Assembly: GCF_028737195.1 (NCBI RefSeq)
Contig: NZ_JAQZAJ010000006.1
Location: forward strand, 62,001-126,000
DNA length: 64,000 bases
Direction: 5' to 3'
DNA from: Pseudovibrio exalbescens
GTDB lineage: Bacteria > Pseudomonadota > Alphaproteobacteria > Rhizobiales > Stappiaceae
In this document: positions 8,374 to 17,072 of the stretch, piece by piece
Position numbering within the stretch: the stretch's first letter is position 1
How the letters are laid out: each line of letters starts with the position of its first letter
The notes under the pieces: generated by a model
Database searches by the model: none
Told to the model about the DNA's origin: nothing
Seen by the model: only the letters and a program-made list of their open reading frames with translations
Program-made: the position numbers and the translations under genes

Positions 8374-9538
8374 CATGGCCGATGTGGTGATCTTGGGAGG
8401 CGGGTGCGCCGGGCTTGCACTTGCGAGGTGCTTGGCGGAAGGGAATGCGGCGCTGGACGTGCATGTGTTTGAGGCGCGCGACCATTATGAGGATGACCGC
8501 ACCTGGTGCTTCTTCGAGGATGGAGAACACGCGTTTTCTGCTCTGGTTAGCAAAAGGTGGCGCACTTGGCGGTTTTCCGATGCCGGGTGCAGCCTGTCCC
8601 ACCATGGGCAGAGGTTTACATATGCATGTTTGCGCAGCATCGACTATTACCGCCATTGCACAGCGCTAATCGAGGCGGCACCGCGTGTTCATCTTCATGG
8701 CGGCGCGAAGGTGTTGGGCTGCATTGAGGGCAGTGAAGATGTCCTGGTTCAAGGCGAAGGGTGGCAGCTGCGCGCCCGATATGTGATTGACACGCGACCT
8801 TCTGCTCTAACTGGGCGTCTTCCCGAGAGCGTTCTTTGGCAACAGTTTCGCGGCGTTGAGATCGAGCTTGACGCAAGCGCGGGGCGGGACCCAGATGCCG
8901 TGGAGCTGATGGCCCGCATGCGCGCAGATGCTGGCGGTTTTCGCTTCCTTTACGTGCTGCCGCTGTCGCGCACTCGGCTTCTCGTTGAAACAACGCGGTT
9001 TGCCGCTCAACCCGTTTCGCCAGGCTCGCTTCAGGCCGATCTCAAAGAAGATCTGGACGCCTATCTCGGCAGCTCTAGGTTTGAGGTGGTAAGAACCGAG
9101 CAAGGGGCCATACCAATGGGGCTCAGAACCAAACCCAGTCAAACAGCGCGCATGACCTACGCCGGGCAAGTCGCCGGAGCCGTGCGCCCATCCACCGGCT
9201 ATGGGTTTCGCCGCATTCAGAGCTGGGCCCATGCGTGTGCCACCGCGCTTTTGGAGGGCGGGATGCCGCCTGCGCCTGCTCAGGATCCGTTGCATCGGCG
9301 TGCCATGGATGCAATCTTCCTTGAGGCCGTGGCCAACGCGCCGCACCGGGCACCGAACTACTTCATGCGGATTGCCAAACAGCTGACCGCAGACCAATTT
9401 GCAGCCTTCATGAGTGGTCAGGAAACCTTGCCGGGTGTGCTTCGGCTGATTTCAGCCTTGCCGCCAGTACCGTTCCTGCGCAGTGCAGGGCGGCAGTGCG
9501 CTGCACAGTTGCGTTTCAGCGACGGGGTTCGGTCATGA
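8360..9538 (+). CDS. crtY: lycopene beta-cyclase
   Basis: A 392-residue CrtY-type lycopene cyclase, which closes both ends of lycopene to give beta-carotene. The N-terminal FAD/NAD-binding motif VVILGGGCAGLALARCL is followed by the conserved DRTWCFFE segment (DDRTWCFFEDGEH, about residues 50-62). The C-terminal PSTGYGFRRIQ motif is also present. The ATG at 8360 lies 6 bases after GGGAGG, inside the end of crtB; a longer open frame upstream lies inside crtB and is not needed. It overlaps blh by 4 bases. Confidence 0.93.
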   Translation: MQLPDMADVVILGGGCAGLALARCLAEGNAALDVHVFEARDHYEDDRTWCFFEDGEHAFSALVSKRWRTWRFSDAGCSLSHHGQRFTYACLRSIDYYRHCTALIEAAPRVHLHGGAKVLGCIEGSEDVLVQGEGWQLRARYVIDTRPSALTGRLPESVLWQQFRGVEIELDASAGRDPDAVELMARMRADAGGFRFLYVLPLSRTRLLVETTRFAAQPVSPGSLQADLKEDLDAYLGSSRFEVVRTEQGAIPMGLRTKPSQTARMTYAGQVAGAVRPSTGYGFRRIQSWAHACATALLEGGMPPAPAQDPLHRRAMDAIFLEAVANAPHRAPNYFMRIAKQLTADQFAAFMSGQETLPGVLRLISALPPVPFLRSAGRQCAAQLRFSDGVRS

Positions 9539-10392
9539 AGACAGCGCGGCCCATTGAAACGATGGTTCTGAGTGTGCTTGCCGTTCTTGCTGCAGTCTCC
9601 TATTACGCCGGGTTGCGTCTGCCGCTTTCGGTGGAAGTTGGCCTGCTGGCAACCGCTGTGGCGTTTCTGGGCGTCCCGCACGGGGCTGCTGACGCGCGGC
9701 TTGCGCTGTATCGGGGGCTGTGGCACTCGCCAAGAGGGCTCATGATTTTCCATGGGGTTTACATTGCGCTGGCGGCGCTGGCGTTGCTCCTCTGGTGGGT
9801 CTTTCCAATCGTGGGGCTGTCATCGTTTCTGCTATACTCTGCTTGGCATTTTGCGGGCGACTGGCGCGAGGCCTTGGCTCCGCTGCCGCGCTTCGTGGTG
9901 GGATTGGCGATGCTGAGTGCGCCGTGTTTACTGTTCCAAGAACAGGTCGCCTTCGTCTACCAAAGCCTCGCCGGGCAAGACGCCGCGTTCCTGAGCGCAG
10001 TGCAAGGCGTGATCGCGCCTGCCTTGCTGGCTGGGGGTGTGGGAGTTGCAGGGTTCTGCGCGCTCAAAAGCAAAAGAGCGGCTGGGGAGATCCTTCTTGT
10101 CCTGGCCCTTGCATGCCTGTTGCCGCCTCTTGTGTTCTTTGCGTTGTACTTCTGCTTCTTTCATAGCATCCGCCACTTTCGCGGTGCTTTGGAGCAGGCA
10201 GATCAACGCCAAGATGGCCAGTTCCTGCCTTGGACTGTCGGCTACAGCTTCGCCACACTGGTTGCCGCGACAATTGCGGTGGCGCTTGTGACTGATCCCG
10301 GTCACATGAACACCAGCGTGCTGCAGGCGGTTTTCATTGGCTTGGCCTGCCTTACCGTGCCTCACATGGTGCTCATGGATACACGGGCGTGA
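9535..10392 (+). CDS. blh: beta-carotene 15,15'-dioxygenase, Brp/Blh family
   Basis: A 285-residue polytopic membrane protein of the Brp/Blh family, which cleaves beta-carotene into two retinal molecules. The conserved histidines expected to bind the iron are visible in GVPHGAADAR, YSAWHFAGDW, CFFHSIRHFRGA and VPHMVLMD. About seven hydrophobic segments alternate with these motifs. The start ATG overlaps the crtY stop (ATGA). It is the last gene of the operon and supplies the chromophore for the rhodopsin at its other end. Confidence 0.92.
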   Translation: MKTARPIETMVLSVLAVLAAVSYYAGLRLPLSVEVGLLATAVAFLGVPHGAADARLALYRGLWHSPRGLMIFHGVYIALAALALLLWWVFPIVGLSSFLLYSAWHFAGDWREALAPLPRFVVGLAMLSAPCLLFQEQVAFVYQSLAGQDAAFLSAVQGVIAPALLAGGVGVAGFCALKSKRAAGEILLVLALACLLPPLVFFALYFCFFHSIRHFRGALEQADQRQDGQFLPWTVGYSFATLVAATIAVALVTDPGHMNTSVLQAVFIGLACLTVPHMVLMDTRA

Positions 10393-10637
10393 TCGCGATC
10401 TCTTCCGGTGTCGCCCTCTTCGCGTTGTCCCAATAATTCATTCTCTCAATAGTTGTATTTGACCAGCTTAACGCTAGGTTTGATTGCAATAAGCAGTCCG
10501 CCTTCCAGACTGAAGGCGTGTCCGCGAGGTTAAATGGGGCAGATGAGAGCTGAGCTGTGGCGTTTTTCAGCTTTTCTGGTCTTGCCCGCTCCTTTCTCGC
10601 GCGCAGAGTTCAACGATCTCTAGCTGTGGTAAGCCAT

Positions 10638-11231
10638 ATGAAAATCAGCAGTTTGTTCCGTGTCGCGGCGCTTCTATTCGTCGTCGGTCTAGCTGGGTGT
10701 CAGACAACCAAGCCAATTGCCATGAGCGTAACGGCCACTCCTACCGTGCCGGGCACGCAGAACGGTGATGTGCTGGCAAAGAAGCGCGCGGCTGGTCAGG
10801 ATATTCCGGAGCTGCGCGGGCAGGAAATTGTGACGGTTCGCACCTATGAGTATCATCGGGAGTCGAAAAATCAGGTCGCTTCCAAAAAAGAGATCGAAGG
10901 GATCTCCTGTGAGATCACGAGCGATGGCTACAAGGCGTCTTTGAAGACCCCAGCGGAGGTCCGCGTTCCCGACTATGGTTACGCCTCACGGCCAATCACG
11001 GCCAGCTGCAAGGCGCCTGACTACCGCGACGGGCACGCCAGCGTGACAGCTTTCAGCAAGACCTCTCAGGACCGGTTGTCCTCAGCCTCCGGCGGCGGGC
11101 TCTTGGGTGTGGTGGCCGTGGCCTTGATTGATGCTGCAACAGACCACAAGAAGCACGACTATGCTTATCCTACCCTGTCTGTGACCATGAACCGGATTGG
11201 CTGCGAGAAGTCCGTGGTGGGTTGCCGCTAG
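10638..11231 (+). CDS. putative lipoprotein of unknown function
   Basis: A 197-residue protein with a classical lipoprotein signal: a basic, hydrophobic N-terminus and the lipobox LAGC with Cys21. The rest is soluble and periplasmic, with paired cysteines (SCEITSD, TASCKAPDY) and a glycine-rich small hydrophobic segment GGGLLGVVAVALIDAAT that might touch the membrane. The ATG at 10638 starts the signal peptide; the longer frame upstream would put 27 residues before it and is rejected. No recognised domain. A strong terminator follows its stop. Confidence 0.65.
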   Translation: MKISSLFRVAALLFVVGLAGCQTTKPIAMSVTATPTVPGTQNGDVLAKKRAAGQDIPELRGQEIVTVRTYEYHRESKNQVASKKEIEGISCEITSDGYKASLKTPAEVRVPDYGYASRPITASCKAPDYRDGHASVTAFSKTSQDRLSSASGGGLLGVVAVALIDAATDHKKHDYAYPTLSVTMNRIGCEKSVVGCR

Positions 11232-11261
11232 ATCTTGTTGCGTGTCAACATGAACCCCTGC

Positions 11262-11294
11262 AAGGCGCTGTCATTGAGTTGGCAGTGCCTTTTT
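11262..11294 (+). terminator. rho-independent terminator
   Basis: An 11-bp stem (11262-11272 with 11281-11291, two G-U pairs) around an 8-base loop, followed by a T run. It lies 31 bases after the lipoprotein gene. Confidence 0.8.
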
Positions 11295-11870
11295 GCGTTC
11301 TGGTGCCGGAGGGTGCTTGAATGCGAGGCAAGCACAGACGGTTGACAGCGTCACGCCATACCTCCCCAAAAAAAGAAGAACCAGTCACCGCGAAGCTTGG
11401 GCACCCAATCCATATCAACACTTGCTTTGGATTCTGGACGCCAACGCCTGTCAGTAGAGCCTATGCCTGCGCGTCCAGGTGTCCCTGGCTAAGCCTCTAC
11501 TTTGCAAATTCATGTTGTTAGGCGTTCGCTTCGTTGTGCCAAAGTACTCTAGCAAATTGGCTTTGCCTCTTTCTTGAGCTTTCCCAAGGCTTGCGACTGC
11601 ATCGGGCGTCCTCTCTGATGTCGATGGTTACTCATGGGTACCTAATTGACAGTGGTAACCTGATTTCTGAATATGCGGGCCGAACTGAATGAACTCGGTG
11701 AGGCATTGTGGCTCTCGACTTTCCGGGGACTGAAAAAGGGTGCCGCGCGCTTCTTGAAGCTGTGGCGGGTCTTGTTCATTCCAGCGGCTAGAGCCGCGCC
11801 CCGGGTTCTCGGTTTGCGAGCGCAACACCGCACCTAATCACAGTATCAGAAGCGTAAGAGGGATCTCGTC
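11295..11870. other. intergenic region without a clear gene
   Basis: About 575 bases. Short open frames exist on both strands but none has a plausible ribosome binding site, domain or codon pattern. The last part must contain the promoter of the cupin gene. Confidence 0.4.
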
Positions 11871-12284
11871 ATGATCAAAAATTTTCTGGCAGCACTGGCC
11901 ATTGTATTTTCATCTACCGTAGCTTTGGCCGCTGACGGCCATGTCTTCAAGTTTGACGATGTTGCTTGGCAGCCTGCCGGGCTCGACGGCGTTGAGATGG
12001 CCGTTTTGTGGGGCGAAGAGGAAGACAGCAGCGCAATGTATGCGTTTCGCATTCAGCCGGGCGTTACGATTCCAGCCCACACCCACTCCAGCGACTACTG
12101 GGGCATCGCCGTGCAAGGAAACTGGGTGCATATTGATGCAGATGGACATGAAGTGATCACCGGCCAGGACAGCTATGCCTTGATCCGTGCAGATGATGTG
12201 CACGCGGACCGCTGCAACGGGCCTGAGGTGTGCATCAACCTGCTTGACTTTGTAGGCGCGCGTGACCTGACCTTTAAGGAGTAG
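11871..12284 (+). CDS. exported cupin-domain protein
   Basis: A 137-residue protein with a cleavable signal peptide (about residues 1-22, ending in VALA before ADGH). The mature part is a single small cupin barrel: IPAHTHSSDYWGIAVQGNW carries the two metal-binding histidines of cupin motif 1, and a later His in DDVHADRC fits motif 2. The usual glutamate of motif 1 is not obvious. Two cysteines (DRCNGPEVC) may form a disulfide in the periplasm. Role and ligand are unknown. A purine-rich stretch before the ATG serves as ribosome binding site and a strong terminator follows. Confidence 0.7.
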   Translation: MIKNFLAALAIVFSSTVALAADGHVFKFDDVAWQPAGLDGVEMAVLWGEEEDSSAMYAFRIQPGVTIPAHTHSSDYWGIAVQGNWVHIDADGHEVITGQDSYALIRADDVHADRCNGPEVCINLLDFVGARDLTFKE

Positions 12285-12316
12285 GTTTCTCAGCGCCAGC
12301 TCACGCCAACCCGTAC

Positions 12317-12359
12317 GCAAGCGCCGCCGAGCCGTTCTTGGTGGCGCTTGCTTCGGTTT
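12317..12359 (+). terminator. rho-independent terminator
   Basis: A 12-bp stem with one G-U pair (12317-12328 with 12340-12351) and an 11-base loop, followed by TTCGGTTT. It ends the cupin transcript. Confidence 0.75.
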
Positions 12360-12523
12360 CAGATCGGCCTCAGCGTTGGTGCGAGTGATAAAAGAGAGCC
12401 GTCATCTGGCTTGAAGAGCTGGCATCGGATCTTCTTGAACTACCCCCCCCCCCCCGGAAATTCGGACACTCACATAAGCTGCGATTTGCAGTCAGTTGAT
12501 CTTCGACGAGAAGGAGATCAGAG

Positions 12524-12817
12524 ATGTCGAAACGGAAGCAGCACGCGCCTGCGTTCAAGGCGAAGGTCGCGCTGGAAGCCCTGAAAAGGGAGGCGACGGC
12601 CGCCGAGCTGGCAAGCCGGTTCGGGGTTCATCCGACGATGATTCATCAATGGAAGCGAGCCCTGCTCGAAGGTGCCTCCGGCGTGTTCGAGCGCGGGAGC
12701 CGCAAGAAGCCGGAGATTGACAAGGAGCAGGTGAAGGAACTCCACGCCAAGATCGGGGAGCTGGCGGTGGCCAACTCTTTTTTGGAACGAAAGCTGAAGC
12801 CCTGGGGCGGGAAGTGA
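12524..12817 (+). CDS. IS3-family transposase OrfA
   Basis: A 97-residue DNA-binding protein with an N-terminal helix-turn-helix (AFKAKVALEALKREATAAELASRFG, written here only as a region, residues 9-33) and a leucine-zipper-like tail ending in NSFLERKLK. It starts at an ATG preceded by AAGGAG. It overlaps orfB by 4 bases; active members make an OrfAB fusion by ribosomal slippage here. Because orfB is broken the element cannot move on its own. Confidence 0.85.
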   Translation: MSKRKQHAPAFKAKVALEALKREATAAELASRFGVHPTMIHQWKRALLEGASGVFERGSRKKPEIDKEQVKELHAKIGELAVANSFLERKLKPWGGK

Positions 12818-13676
12818 GGCGCGGCATGATCGAGCCGGACCACCCGGCCCTGTCCATTGGGCAGCTGTGCAAGCTGTTGTCGATCGCGCGCTCGTCCTAT
12901 TACTACGAGCCGAAGGGCCAGACCGAGCAAAACCTTGGCCTGATGCGGCAGATTGACGAGCAGTTCCTTGAGACCCCGTTCTTCGGTGTCCGGCAAATGA
13001 CCTGGCACCTGCGCAACGACGGACACCTCGTGAACGAGAAGCGCATCCGGCGACTGATGCGCCTCATGGGGCTCATGCCGATATACCAGAAGCCCAACAC
13101 CAGCAGGCCGACGAAGGGGCACAAAACCTACCCCTACCTGTTGAGAGGTCTGCGGGTGGAACGTCCGAACCAAGTCTGGTGCTCGGATATCACCTACCTG
13201 CCCATGCGGCGCGGGTTCCTCTACCTGGTGGCGATCATGGACTGGCACACCCGCAAGGTTCTGGCCTGGGGATCTCGAACACGCTGGAGGCCGACTTCTG
13301 TGTCGAGGCGCTGAAAGAGGCCATTCACAACTTTGGCCTGCCCGAGATCATGAACACGGATCAGGGAAGTCAGTTCACGTCCTTCGCCTAGACGGATCGG
13401 CTCCGCCGATCTGGCGTGCGGATCTCGATGGATGGGAAAGGTCGGATCCTCGACAATATCTTCATCGAGCGGCTATGGCGAAACCTGAAATACGAGTGTG
13501 TCTACCTGCATGCCTGGGAGACCGGATCAGAAACGAAGGCGGCCATCCGGAAATGGATGACCTTTTACAACCACCAACGCCCACACTCAGCACTTGGCGG
13601 CAGGCCACCAGCCGTGGTCTACTGGCCGAGAAATGACAAAACACAAACCGATCAGCAGGTGCACAAAGTACTTTAG
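12814..13676 (+). pseudogene. IS3-family transposase OrfB, broken
   Basis: The integrase-fold DDE transposase is present nearly end to end but in three pieces. The first Asp lies in WCSDITYLPMRRG, the second in MNTDQGSQFTSF and the Glu in NIFIERLWRNLKYE. One base is missing near 13269 (expected TGGCGGATC, found TGGGGATC), shifting the frame. A TAG at 13389-13391 stands where related proteins have Trp. The C-terminal part through HNHQRPHSALGG-like residues (YNHQRPHSALGGRPPAVVYW) is intact. Two independent lesions indicate decay rather than a sequencing slip. Confidence 0.85.
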
Positions 13677-14005
13677 TTTACGCCAGATCCTGTCCAACGA
13701 TTGGGGAGTAGCTCAGGGGCAGTAATCAATTGTTACCACCTCAAAATGAGCACCTTCAGGCTGCACAGATAACGTTCACTAGGATATAATAATTATGCTT
13801 GGAGCAAACAGGTCCGAAATTGTTCATTTATCATTGGAAAAAGTTTCACCCGAACCGACTTTTTATAGGAAGGCAGACTGTCAACAGTCTAACATTTGCC
13901 ATGAAGGTGCGATCCAGTCTGACAAAAATAAAAACATGCTGTTCCAGCTATAAACCGAGATAAATATTGTATAGATGAGTAGTATCTAATGCATAGTGTG
14001 TATAG

Positions 14006-15796
14006 ATGAAAGAAGTTCAGGCTTTAACAGAATACCTTAAAACAACTTTAGCATATCAGGTTGGGTTGGCTTTAATTGATGCGAAGGGGTCTTTTTCAAA
14101 ATTACTTCTTCTTCCCTATGAGTTATATGTATTGAATCGGAAACACAAAAACAAAAGCAAACAATTACTGAAAAAGAAGAGCTTGGGTGTAGATGATATT
14201 GAAGATGAAGTTTTGGAACTCATAACCAATGAGCAGGACGATACATATGCCCTTTTGAGGCGGCGGGGGAGGGCGAATAGCCATATTTCTAAAGTGTTTT
14301 TGCTTGCGGCGCGTGTGTCGTTGAAGGTCTCTTTATCGAGAGCTAGGGCGCTAGCTGAAGACGCATTTAAGTTTGCTGCCGATCAAAAGCAAAAAGAAGC
14401 CGCTATTATAGTGATTTACGACAGTGGCTCAATTCAAGCGGCATATCAAAAGATACTAGAAATCCAGTTAGATCCCTATACTAGCAGTTCGAAAATAAGA
14501 CGCATTTTTGATGAATACAGAATTACTACAAACGGCTATGCTTTGCCAAGCAAAAGCATTGCTGTGAATTCAAATATTAATAATAGTAAGATTATTTACG
14601 TTTCTCACTTTAGTATTCCCTATCATTCATCAGGATACGCGACCAGAACGCATAGCATGTTGCAAGCTTTGGCGTGGTCTGGGATCGATGTTACATGCGT
14701 GACTAGGCCAGGTTACCCTCTAGACAGATCTGACAGCAAGTTCTTGTCCAGGGCCCGTAGTCATGAGGAAGTCGAAGGTATTGAGTACAGACATATTGGT
14801 TTGAATTCATTATTTAACGATGGGACGCTTAGTTATTTTAAGCAAGCTTCAGATGAGTTGGTCAGGGTATGTAAGCAGCAAGACCCGAAATTTATAATTG
14901 CAGGGTCTAATTACGTTAATGCTCTGCCTGCATTAATGACAGCGCGAAGGCTCGGCTTGTCTTTTGCTTATGATGTCCGTGGGCTGTGGGAATACACCAC
15001 TGCTTCCAAATTTAAGGGCTGGGAGTATACAGAACGTTTTGGGTTTATCCGGTATATGGAAACATTGGTGGCGGCAGAGGCTGACAGAGTTTTTGCTATA
15101 TCGTCGCCCTTGCGAGATGAACTAATTAATCGAGGAGTTGCGAGCGATAAGATATCCCTGCTGCCAAATGGGGTCGATCTAGAAAAGTTTAATGAACATA
15201 CCGTTTCTCATGAACTGAGAGATAAACTGAACATTGATATAAAATCTGTGGTGTTTGGTTTCATTGGTACGTTGGAGGTCTATGAGGGGTTGGATGAAGT
15301 CCTCCACGCAGTCAAGATGCTATTGAGTAGGGGGGTGAAATGCAATTTGGTTATTGTTGGGGACGGCAGCTGTGCTCGGCAGATAGGAGAGCTCATCTTA
15401 AGTTTGGGGTTGTCGGAACATGTGCGACTGATTGGAAGAGTTCCTTTCTCGGACGTCGGGAAGTATTACGAACTTTGTGATGTGTTTGTGTATCCTCGTG
15501 TAGAAACTCACGTCACGAGGATTGTTCCGGCGCTGAAACCACTAGAGGCTATGGCTTCAAAAAAAGCGGTAGTTGTCTCAAATCTTCCCGCTTTGGTGGA
15601 GTTAGTTGGAGGTGAGGCCAATGCAGCGATAGTCAAGCCAGGAAGTTCAAGTGATCTATTTGCGGCCATGTATAGATTGTGTAAAGAAGAAACCCGAAAC
15701 CATCTGGCTTCAGAAGGTTATCATTTTGTAGCAAAAAACAAAACATGGAAAAAGAGTATCGCTGAGTTAGTAGATTTTATTGAAAATCCCCAATAA
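14006..15796 (+). CDS. GT4-family glycosyltransferase
   Basis: A 596-residue protein. The N-terminal about 190 residues are a charged, helical, coiled-coil-prone region without a recognised domain. The C-terminal about 390 residues are a GT-B fold of family 4: ISHFSIPYHSSGYATRTHSM opens the acceptor-binding half (here YVSHFSIPYHSSGYATR), and VFGFIGTLEVYEGLDEVL, LVIVGDG and PRVETHVTRIVPALKPLEAM (the EX7E-like donor-site region) form the sugar-nucleotide half. It transfers a sugar in assembly of a surface polysaccharide, at the cytoplasmic face. Codon use is much AT-richer than that of the crt operon, which fits horizontal gain with the genes that follow. Confidence 0.8.
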   Translation: MKEVQALTEYLKTTLAYQVGLALIDAKGSFSKLLLLPYELYVLNRKHKNKSKQLLKKKSLGVDDIEDEVLELITNEQDDTYALLRRRGRANSHISKVFLLAARVSLKVSLSRARALAEDAFKFAADQKQKEAAIIVIYDSGSIQAAYQKILEIQLDPYTSSSKIRRIFDEYRITTNGYALPSKSIAVNSNINNSKIIYVSHFSIPYHSSGYATRTHSMLQALAWSGIDVTCVTRPGYPLDRSDSKFLSRARSHEEVEGIEYRHIGLNSLFNDGTLSYFKQASDELVRVCKQQDPKFIIAGSNYVNALPALMTARRLGLSFAYDVRGLWEYTTASKFKGWEYTERFGFIRYMETLVAAEADRVFAISSPLRDELINRGVASDKISLLPNGVDLEKFNEHTVSHELRDKLNIDIKSVVFGFIGTLEVYEGLDEVLHAVKMLLSRGVKCNLVIVGDGSCARQIGELILSLGLSEHVRLIGRVPFSDVGKYYELCDVFVYPRVETHVTRIVPALKPLEAMASKKAVVVSNLPALVELVGGEANAAIVKPGSSSDLFAAMYRLCKEETRNHLASEGYHFVAKNKTWKKSIAELVDFIENPQ

Positions 15797-15944
15797 CATT
15801 TACTAAAATTCATGCGCAGTGGAAAACTTACTCGTAACTTACTTTCGGCGTTGTCGATTGCGCATCGGGCCGTTTGAGCCTGTGTACAAATCCAAATGCT
15901 CTTGATAAAGAACTGGCAGGCGGCTATCATAATTAGGCTTAAAG

Positions 15945-17051
15945 ATGCATATATGGGTTATTGTAGGAACGCGCCCTGAGGGTATTAAGATGGCCCCGGT
16001 GGTTAGGGAGCTTCAACGTCGTGATGATATTAAAACGACTGTAGTTTCAACTGGCCAACATAGGGAGATGCTGCAGCCCGTTTTTGATGATTTCCAGATA
16101 TCTCCAAACATTGAATTGGATATTATGCGGCCAAACCAGACACTTGGGTCATTGACAGGGCGCTTGTTTCAAGAAATCGACAATGCGTTAACCAGTGCAA
16201 ATCCTGATTGGGTTCTGGTGCAAGGCGACACCACATCTGTTAAAGTTGGAGCCCTTTGTGCGTTTTATCGAGGAATTAAGGTCGGCCACGTCGAGGCAGG
16301 TCTTCGTAGCAATGATATTTATGCACCTTTTCCAGAGGAATTGAACCGCAGAGTCGCTGGGTTGGTGGCGAGCAAACACTTCGCTCCAACTGAAGGTGCC
16401 AAGTTTAATTTGATTAAAGAACATGTTAAAGAAGACAGTATCCATGTGACTGGAAACACTGGCATAGATGCACTGTTGCAAATGGCCCGACTTGTGAGTC
16501 AGAGGCCGCCTGTTCTTCGTAAAGAGATAAACGCTTTTCTAAAGCAGTACCCGAAATATGTTCTTATTACAGGGCATCGCAGAGAAAATTTCGGTGGCGG
16601 TTTCGAGAACATTTGTAAAGCCATTAAGTGCTTGAGCCTTAAGTGGCCAGAAATTGGTTTCCTATATCCCGTTCATCTCAATCCTAATGTCCAAGAGCCG
16701 GTTAATAGAATAATTTCGGGACAGAGTAACATTTTACTCTGCGAACCCCAAGATTATCGCAAGTTTGTGTATCTTATGTCTCACAGTCACATCATTTTAT
16801 CCGACTCCGGTGGCATACAAGAAGAAGCGCCAAGTCTTGGTAAGCCGATTTTGGTTATGCGAGAGAAAACTGAACGACCTGAGGGTGTCGAAGCCGGTTG
16901 TGCCGAGTTGGTTGGAACGTCGCTTGATAAAATTGTAAGAAGGGTATCTAGCCTCTTAAGAGACAATGGTGAATACCATAACTTTACGTTGGCAAAAAAT
17001 CCATACGGTGATGGCAAAGCCAGCGAAAAAATTGTAAACGAGCTATTTTGA
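15945..17051 (+). CDS. wecB: UDP-N-acetylglucosamine 2-epimerase (non-hydrolysing)
   Basis: A 368-residue epimerase that interconverts UDP-GlcNAc and UDP-ManNAc. The N-terminus VGTRPEGIKMAPVVREL and the motifs VQGDTTSVKVGA, GHVEAGLRS, LITGHRRENFGGGFENI and LSDSGGIQEEAPSLGKP are the standard signatures with their catalytic Asp, Glu and His residues. Length is normal. It starts 148 bases after the glycosyltransferase and is followed by wecC, so together they supply UDP-ManNAcA for polysaccharide assembly. Confidence 0.93.
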   Translation: MHIWVIVGTRPEGIKMAPVVRELQRRDDIKTTVVSTGQHREMLQPVFDDFQISPNIELDIMRPNQTLGSLTGRLFQEIDNALTSANPDWVLVQGDTTSVKVGALCAFYRGIKVGHVEAGLRSNDIYAPFPEELNRRVAGLVASKHFAPTEGAKFNLIKEHVKEDSIHVTGNTGIDALLQMARLVSQRPPVLRKEINAFLKQYPKYVLITGHRRENFGGGFENICKAIKCLSLKWPEIGFLYPVHLNPNVQEPVNRIISGQSNILLCEPQDYRKFVYLMSHSHIILSDSGGIQEEAPSLGKPILVMREKTERPEGVEAGCAELVGTSLDKIVRRVSSLLRDNGEYHNFTLAKNPYGDGKASEKIVNELF

Positions 17052-17072
17052 ATTTTTACCATTTGGAAAAAA

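Larger units (their letters stand above)
12436..13715 (+). mobile_element. IS3-family insertion sequence, inactivated
   Basis: An element of about 1280 bases with imperfect terminal inverted repeats: the left end begins TGAACTACCCCCC and the complement of the right end begins TGAGCTACTCCCC (11 of 13 match). It holds orfA and a broken orfB. The bases next to the two ends (TCT and GGG) do not match, so there is no target duplication. That suggests the insertion is old or the flanks were rearranged. A run of 13 C lies directly inside the left end. It forms the left border of the polysaccharide island. Confidence 0.8.
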
